A DNA stretch of 64,000 bases, taken from the NCBI RefSeq assembly GCF_003171515.1, contig NC_089390.1, positions 8,436,274 through 8,500,273 on the forward strand. Direction: 5' to 3'. The first letter of the stretch is position 1; each line of letters opens with the position of its first letter. The notes beneath the pieces are model-generated. The model ran no database searches, had not been told where the DNA came from, and saw only the letters and a program-made list of their open reading frames with translations. Both the position numbers and the translations under genes were made by a program. This DNA comes from Pyrenophora tritici-repentis (taxonomy: Eukaryota; Ascomycota; Dothideomycetes; Pleosporales; Pleosporaceae). Of the stretch, positions 56,801 through 64,000 are shown piece after piece.

Positions 56801-59061
56801 ATAGCCAAGCTCATCTTCCCATGCTAGTAGAAGCACCTATTTGGAGGTACCAATGCGGTCATAGTAAGTAAGCAAGAAAGAAAAAGGCCTCACGGTCTCT
56901 TTGACTCCAAACGGCATGCTGATCGCATGCAAGGGCTCAAGCTGCACGTAGCGGGGGAAAACAGGGCTCTTCGGGATATGCGGGAGGTCGCTGACCCGTA
57001 ACGTCCCAGGTTCCCCAGTCTACCCTGACCAACCGCTACTTGCTACCAAGGTCTCAACAGATCCGGGGTGCATGACAGGAGCAGTAAACTTCGCTGGCAT
57101 TCCTTTCGTGGCACCGGTGAAGATGTCTCCGTATCGGATTCTATGTAGCTCTTAGAGGAAGAAAGGCTTTACCTGAGATGAGAGGCTGTCACCGTCTACT
57201 CGCCTTCCTGTACTGCACAGATGATCGGTCATGCGTCGAACCATGTCGTTTCCATGACGCCATGGCGTACGTGTGTGCTGGGGACGTTGTTTTGTGCTTT
57301 TCGCTACTCAACACACCCACCAGATGCCCATCTGAAACGTGTGTTAGGAAGTCATACCTAGTATTTGTTCCGAGGAAAATAGCGGAAATTTTGGTGTGTC
57401 GGAGGTTTGTCGAATCCTAGAGAAGACCGGGTTAGGGTCTTGGACCGGGAAGCCGAGTCTTGGTGAAGCCGTGACCGAGGCAGCGCCTGCCACTATGAAC
57501 AAAACATCACGTCACCTCATTCATCCATCATCCAAGTATTGGCTGTGTGCATCTCCTCATCAGGATACATGGGCCTTTTTGGCATTCAGAAAGTGGCAAA
57601 GAAGACTGTTGGGAAATTTGGATTAGTCAACTATACAACTATAGGGCAACAATCATCATGCTAGAATCAGATCATTTGAACAGGGCGTGCGTGTGCAGTG
57701 TGAATCCTCTTTCCAACGTGAGTTTGTGGGTCTGCACTGGCCACCCGTGTCCTTCCTTCATCTGCAATCTTCCCGAGAGATCGACGACGCTTGGTCTTAT
57801 GCTAGGCTATGGGCGGAAGACCCGAGAGTGGAGGTCCATTATGCTAATATCTCTCCACCTTCCGACCTAGCTATGACAGGTGTACCCTATAACCCTTCTC
57901 CTTCCTCCACCTTCAATCGGCCCACCACACTGCCCTACGGCACGGGTGTCAGCACAACACGCGCCTCTTTGCATGGCCAACCAACTGCAGTTAACACGGC
58001 GTTTCCACCCTGTCTCAACTATAGGTCTGTGAGGCCTGGTATATTGAAGTACCTCTGCATCCCTTTTGACTCTCGACTGAGGTAAAACATCCTGCCAAAC
58101 CCTCGATTCAATGGTAAGGTACTTAAACTTCACCATATGCAGGGGTTCACAACCTCAAACTATGATCCTGGACATGTATCAGAACACGGGGAGAAGGTCG
58201 AAAGAGAGGTAACTAGGGCCGACTATACCTGGCGATCATAGTCCAATGTATTAATCAGCTGGGTCATGTTTATAGATGTTTAGTCAAACTTAATCATGTG
58301 ATGCTCCAATGTCTATTGTTACGCACGTAAAAGAATGTGAAGTTCATCTTCTCTTCTCTGATATTTGAGATTACTCATACACGCGTGATAGGAAGGCAAT
58401 CAAGTGCCGAATTATTGCCTATCCACTATTCTGCACTAGCTGTAGAAGCGAAAGCAAGGAGATGAGGGGTATAATGGGTAACAGATATACGTATCGAATT
58501 CAATACCAAGACCACCATGCCACCATGGAAAATGACCAGGTAGCCCATACGCTTTTAGAAAGGATTGTGGTATACAAGGGGGAGAAACAATGAAGAAGGG
58601 GGTTGGGTGTACGAAAGTTTGGTACCAGAAACGCCTTTTCGCTGCCATCGTGCCGCAAGGCCGACTGCCAATATCTGCAGGGGCGGGAACGCGATTTCGA
58701 AATGCCGAAAAAAACCAGTATACGTCAGATCATACACCGCCCCTGGCTAACGCTAACACCAACCCATCCAATGTGTGCGACCCGTGCGCCGGAGGAAAGG
58801 AATAGAAAACCAAGTTGCAACAAGGAGACTACGTCAGGGTATACATTCATGCTCAGAACATAACATGTGCTGCAAATGATGCGATAAAAATGACCGAGAC
58901 GGCAGATTAATCAAGAGATACGGCCAACTAGACCGTAGATGAGAATCGAGGTGTGTACACGGCTGTGGTGTTGCAAAGTGCGGCGTTATGAATCCGGCAT
59001 AGCAGGGGGGGGGGGGGTTGGATGACGGCGCGAAGCGAACATCAAAATGATCGAATGCGAC
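50828..59061. other. 8.2-kb stretch without a convincing gene
   Basis: No domain, credible multi-exon gene, tRNA or rRNA was recognised. Frames of 60-210 codons exist on both strands, but they overlap, often lack ATG starts and show no family resemblance. Small repeats are present: CCAG units at 53569-53584, CT/CA microsatellite at about 56655-56682, GTAG units near 55758-55770, and 13 G at 59005-59017. It may be decayed repeat DNA or a regulatory or non-coding RNA region between the retrotransposon and the xlnR-type gene's 3' end. Confidence 0.5.
59005..59017. repeat. G13 homopolymer
   Basis: Thirteen G residues, 45 bp beyond the stop codon of the xlnR-type gene (that gene is on the minus strand, so this is a C-run in its 3' UTR). 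Prone to length change and sequencing error. Confidence 0.85.
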
Positions 59062-62000
59062 TCATAGTGCGAGCCCAGTGCCATCACCAGTCCAGCGGTA
59101 GAGGCTCAACATTTCCCTGCGGCGCTGCTGCGCAAGCTCGGCATGCTCATCCATGCCGCGACCACGCACTTGCTGCAGGGTTGAACGCATCACCTTTCGG
59201 AAGTTCCGCTGTGGTTGCTTGTTAGCATGATCTACCAACCTCGGCTAAACTTGCTGAAACACTTACTTGGTATTCCGTGTTGAGGGTGACGATGCAGGCT
59301 TCATGCGCACGGACAATGACTTCACATGCTCGCACAATGTTTGGGTTGGCGTCTCCTTGCAGCTTGTCGGCAATGAGGAGCAACAGGAAGCTGCCCTGCA
59401 AAAGGTAGATGCCAAAGAAGAACGGCATGAAGCTCAGATCTGGGTCGTACTCTAGGATCTCATTGAGTGCTTCGGCAGCTGATACCGCATGGCCGGTGGC
59501 TTCAACGAAGCTTTGCGAGGATATCCAAAGGTCGTTGTCGTCCAGGAGTGAGATGGGATCCCATTTTCCATTCAGCAAGATGTGCAATGTGTGCATGAGA
59601 TGTGTACCATATGCTTCAACAATCTTGGCATGCATCAATGACTCCTGCGCCCTGGATATTGTAGAGTTCACAGACTGAACCGAAGGTGTACCCGGATGCA
59701 CCGGCTCTTCTGCATTTGCCTCGTTGACGGCGCGATTCCGAAGCTCTTGCAAGGATCGACCATAGGCATCCAGTTGCTGGCTGATCTCACGCGCATGATC
59801 GTCCCAGTCGGTCTTGGTACCGAATCGGGGATGGTTACGAGCATGATATAGGTCTGTGATTTCTCCGAGTATAGTCATCAGAGGAAGGAAAAATCCGAAA
59901 ATGGAGTGTCCGGTGCACTCAAAAGCAGGGCCTCGTCGGCGAAATGTGGAATCTGAAAACGGTTGAGCGGAAACCTCGAAGAACTCGCCAGATTGCCATA
60001 CGTTATCCTCAAGAGGCTGCATGAGACCTGAGCACTCCACGTCGAGTAAAGATAGAGGTCGGTTGTAGCATAACGCTAGGTGGCTGTTCAGCGATCAGCG
60101 TGTGTTGAGTTGGGCATTGGCTGAATGTGCTAAAACGTCGGAATGTGTCGAACGACATCTCTTGGTGTGTGCCACAGGTAACAAAGATCAGATGGCTTAC
60201 CGATCAACAGTGAACAGGAGCCACCATATACGTCTGCGCTCTTCTCTTTGTTCCTCAGTATAGTCGACGGGGGTGTTTTGGCCAGTCGGATAGCGTCTGC
60301 CCGTGTGTCCCGCATCAACATCTACCGGTGCATCGTCGTCGTTTGTCTCTGGTGGGGGTGTTACAGGCACCTCCTTGCCCAGCTTGAGCTCCCTCGCCAG
60401 TGACCATGCAGCGTTCCACCAACGGAGTGATGCAGCCTTGTACTCGCTTGCTGAGATGACAATGGCTAGATGCATATAAGTGGCTACATCGTCAAGTCCT
60501 CCTGGTGCTCCCGCTGTTGAAGTCAAAGTTAGTTTCCTAGCTAAAACCAGTGGGTCTGTGTCTGACTTACGTAGACCTATTTCGGAGTCATGTGTAGGCA
60601 TACCAAAAGCTCCCATGGTGACACCATTAACCATACCGCCATTGGCGAACGCCGTAGGACTACAGTCAGGGTCACCTGGTGTCTGATGCACAAGGGGTTT
60701 CAGGAGGCTGATGGTCAGGTTGATCAATCTCTCCGATAGCTGACTCCGTGCAGATGGCGATGATGACAAATATGGTGACTCGCTCGTCAAGCAGCCAATC
60801 CACAGCATACTGGCGAGTAGTGCTGGGCTGCACACGCGTGGGCTGTTTGTTCGAAGGAATGATCGTTTCCGGAAGACGTATCCGAGTACATATGGGGAGA
60901 CAGGTTGCATGAAAGCGGATGAGGAACTCTCAAAGTAGAGCTCTAGTAGGTCGCAGGCCAATGATAGGGGCATCATGTTTGCGATATGTGGGACTAACGG
61001 CTGCAAGACGGGGTACCTGAGTTGCTGAGAAGGGGTTTGGTGTGGTGCGCCTGAGTACATTGTTGTCGAGGGTGAAGGAATCATCCAACCGGGAGATGCA
61101 CCGACTGGTGATTGAGCCATGTAGCCCATGTTTGATTGTTCTTCTGCTATCCTAAAGGGGTTGGATGGTACCTGTCCATGTGCGCTTTGCGGGCTCATCA
61201 TGCTGTACGGGCTATCAGAATACTCGATACCGCGGTCATGGGAGGAAACGCCAGGGTGCATTCCTGGCTGCATCATTTGAAGTGGTGACTGGTACGCGAG
61301 GTTTCGGTGGTACTCTTCCATGGATGTGTATTCAGCCATGGGGTTGGGGTTGTGCATAGGCAGTCCGTCAGTCCGGATGCGATGTGGCTGCATGGGCTGC
61401 ATAGGGTGCATGCTCTCGCTCATCTGATGGTGCATGTCGACTTCTGGGATATTGTCAATAGCGCTCAGACTCATGGTCCTGTTTGGGTAGATTGGTGTCG
61501 TGTCCATGTCTGGCCTGGTTGTCGCGATGCTGGCTGATCGGCTTGGAAGTTCTGGAAGAGCTCTTTGGCCTTCAGGGAGCTTTGGACTCTTGGCTGCCTG
61601 TTTGGATTGGGGAACTTTCTCTGGGGCTTCTGGGGTGCTGGACTCTTCAGATTTGGGCGCGCTGTTCCCAGCAGCGGCGGCGGCAGCTTGCTGTTGGGCT
61701 ATGTCCTTTCGCGATGCCTTTCCGCGTTTCTTGCGCTCACGAATGTACTCGCACGTCAAGCCAAATTCTAACTTTGTGTTAGCGCAGCTGTCAAACATGG
61801 TAGTACTCGGGTAACGAGATATGGACGACAGCGCTAGCCCCTTGACCAAGGACCGCTAGCAGACGCTTCAGAAGACTATCCCGATGACGTCGCCAAACAG
61901 CCCGTCAGCATATTGCGGGGCTTGCAGCCTGTCGGTGCATGTCCCAAACGTACCTATACAATGCGCGCACTAGCCTGCACGTCAGTCGGTTGTGGGAGGA

Positions 62001-62407
62001 ATTGAGGGGTGGGGGAAGGGACTTACGGATTGTCTACCATCACACTTGGTACGCAATTGATTACACTGGTCACAGGCTCGGCTGATTCTGCGTCGTACCG
62101 GTCCAGACGTTGAATTGGCGCGACCTGATCGCTCTTGCAGCATGTCCCGATGGTTGCGAGGCGCTAGAGGGCCACTGGCGTAGGGCAGCCGATGGTTCTT
62201 GACGAGAGATTTGCCGCTAGGTAATACATGGCGGTTCTGGTGGAATTGCAGGGCAGCGTATTGTGATGTATGCGCCAGAGTGTCGAGGGGCGAATGTCCC
62301 ATGTGCGGGGCGGCGAGATGGTGATGCTGGTGCTGATGTTCGACCATGTTCGGGGCGGGGAGGTGGCTGAAAGCCGAGGGGTACTGATGGAGATTCGTGG
62401 AAAGCAT
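59062..62407 (-). CDS. xlnR: XlnR/Xyr1-type xylanolytic transcriptional activator
   Basis: Six exons (62027-62407, 61954-61969, 60571-61767, 60201-60513, 59267-60083, 59062-59208) give 956 aa. XlnR activates xylanase and cellulase genes. The Zn2Cys6 cluster is [12 protein letters not shown] plus DGRQSCAHCIEFGLTC: Cys112, 115, 122, 128, 131, 138, with C-x2-C-x6-C-x5-C-x2-C-x6-C spacing. A basic linker follows ([13 protein letters not shown]). The middle-homology region is present ([48 protein letters not shown]). The C-terminus NFRKVMRS...[15 protein letters not shown] is diagnostic. The second exon is only 16 nt and encodes CAHCI. The 57-nt intron 60514-60570 is in frame and stop-free. Confidence 0.95.
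61954..61969 (-). other. xlnR: 16-nt microexon of xlnR
   Basis: Flanked by AG (61971-61970) and GT (61953-61952), this exon encodes Cys-Ala-His-Cys-Ile plus one base. It supplies Cys128 and Cys131 of the zinc cluster and restores exact family spacing and phase on both sides. Confidence 0.88.
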
Positions 62408-64000
62408 GGTTGCGATTCTAACTTAGTACTTCCGTCTCCACCAAAATCCCACCACTGGAAGAGCAAAACTCGTCGTCAACAAGTCAAGGACAAGAGGAGA
62501 GGACGTCTTTTTGGGCTGAGATTATCAAGGGCGTGGCAAAGGGTGGAGAAGGGTCAACGAGGCTGCGGGCTGTCAGCGTCGGGCTGAAGTTCCAAGGTTA
62601 TGTCGTGAAGGACGTCGAGAAGATATGCAGATGCAGGTCATTTGTCCAACCGTCTTCTTCTCCGTGTGCCTGGGGTACGATATAGCACTCGGTTGCTACT
62701 GCCTCCGGTTGACGCTTCAGCTTAGCGGACGTGGTGGGGTATAATACACTTTGTCCAGTGCCTGATGTGAGGTGCAGGGTGACAATACCGAATTGACATG
62801 GGCAGACCTGACCCTTCTCCCGAACCAGCTGCATGGTGCGTCAGAGATGCCTCTGGCCACCTGCTGCAAACGAGATGGACAGCAGGGCACGCAGCTTCGT
62901 AGGTGCGTGCGGCCAGGAGTCAAACATGGTCGACTTGCCTTCCGTCCGCCATGGCCACTTTGAGTAATTCACCCCTGCCCCAACCGGGGTTCTTCTGCAC
63001 ACCAACATTCCACGTTGAGCACAGTCCACAGACACTGCTGGATCGTTGGTGCCGCGGACTTGAACGGATGCATCCTACAAGACGCGACGCGGCTTGACTT
63101 CTCAATCAAATCTCATATTGGTTGATCGGTGCCATCCCGACCCTATAGGCGACCAGTACTAAGACAAGTGGCGCACCGATGCCGGCTCAACAAGTACCTT
63201 GGGGTACCTACTTGTACCCACGACCCACTCGTTACTCTACTGCCTTGTCCGCTTCCCGTTGCTGAGCGATCAGACGCCTGCTGGCCTGGTGATTGGCGAC
63301 CGCCGCCCGCACTGCAGTGCGCCCGTTAGCAGACGAGCCGCTGACTGCGTGGGGCCTGGCTATGTGTCTCCGCCATCACCCAGACCCATCTTCTATACTG
63401 GCGCAGGCTGGCGGGATAGCTAGTTGCCGCCCCAATGCGTCTTCCCTGTCTCGCCACGCATTCGACACCACCCAGCGCGCTTCGCCATCGTGCCATTAAT
63501 CGCATACAGCCCTCTCGTACCGACAATTCCGCAAGAAGCCCTCCCCCGAAGGACATGAACCATGCCAAGTGACAAGACGAACTCCCTGCCGACTTTAGAA
63601 GACGACTCGCTTATGTCACAGCTGTACATCTTGAGCGTCCATGCATAAAACCGCTTTTCCATACCTACTTCGGTCATGCCTTTTATGAACCTCTCCACAT
63701 TCAGCAGCGACTCAGGACCGCCACCTGCAGTAGGCGGAGCGAAGTACAGTATGCCAAGCAACTTTTGTGGACGCCCTGATATGCACAAAATCTGGCCCAT
63801 AACATGTTGCGTTATAATCCCAACTTGATGACTAGGCTGTCGTAGCTTGTTCCTGTCAGCTACGCCTGGCTGCACTCCTTCGAAGCGGGTGGCGCCAGAG
63901 AAACCGAGCCTACAAATCCAAGGGGCGGCCTGCTCCGCTCAGTAGGATGCAATGGCTGTCAATAATTTGATAACAGAGGCACATTGCCTCAGTGGAGAAT
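62408..64000. other. upstream region of xlnR-type gene, 1.6 kb, no gene seen
   Basis: It should contain the promoter and 5' UTR of the xlnR-type gene. Reading frames on both strands overlap and show no domain. Whether another gene begins right of the window cannot be told. Confidence 0.5.

Noticed and set aside
57178..57420. An 80-codon frame with about eight cysteines, possible small secreted protein
   Set aside because: The N-terminus is not a convincing signal peptide, and there is no supporting context.
57687..58085. A 132-codon plus-strand frame in the gene-poor region
   Set aside because: No family resemblance and no promoter or splice evidence.
1..64000. tRNA or rRNA genes, CRISPR arrays, bacterial-type operons
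   Set aside because: I looked for T-loop (GGTTCGA) context and for regular spaced repeats and found none; the window is eukaryotic in structure.

Overview
The window looks like nuclear DNA of a filamentous ascomycete (Pezizomycotina). The evidence is many short GT-AG introns (about 45-190 nt) with CTAAC/CTGAC-type branch points, densely packed conserved genes on both strands, and a fungal gene set: an XlnR-type regulator, Dicer-like protein, TSC1, SNG1-like protein and SCC2/Mis4. Protein similarity recalled from memory suggests Dothideomycetes, probably Pleosporales; that placement is inference. All exon models were read by hand from splice sites and reading frame.

Region 1 (1-15.3 kb) is gene-dense. 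It holds the tail of an acidic protein, adenine deaminase, a membrane-anchored gamma-glutamylcyclotransferase-like protein, a cytochrome P450, an SSP120-like secreted EF-hand protein, a small membrane protein, ELP4, a DHX35-type helicase, SPC25, an RRN6-like Pol I factor and a DUF3237 protein. Region 2 (15.3-28 kb) is looser: TSC1, a long gap, a broken GIY-YIG/zinc-finger gene, a small probable mitochondrial protein, a dead first exon of an IAH1-like esterase directly before a complete copy, and TAP42. Region 3 (28-45.2 kb) holds Dicer-like 1, an SNG1-family membrane protein, an unknown 402-residue protein, deoxyhypusine hydroxylase, RPA12 and a large SCC2/Mis4 gene. Region 4 (45.2-59 kb) is a complete, apparently young Ty1/copia retrotransposon with identical 172-bp LTRs, followed by about 8.2 kb with no convincing gene. 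Region 5 (59-64 kb) carries an xlnR-type gene and its upstream region.

Several genes form head-to-head pairs with short shared upstream regions: ELP4/DHX35, SPC25/RRN6, TAP42/DCL1, the unknown gene/DOHH and RPA12/SCC2. Several proteins serve growth and ribosome production: RRN6 and RPA12 (RNA polymerase I), TSC1 and TAP42 (TOR signalling), ELP4 (tRNA wobble modification) and DOHH (eIF5A hypusination). I see no sign that they form a physical cluster with one function.

The most unusual features are at gene-structure level. A 16-nt microexon encodes two of the six zinc-cluster cysteines of the xlnR-type gene. An intron lies at exactly the same place in both RNase III domains of the Dicer. Four short introns are multiples of three and free of stops, so they look like coding sequence. 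I did not find a convincing wholly new multi-gene system.
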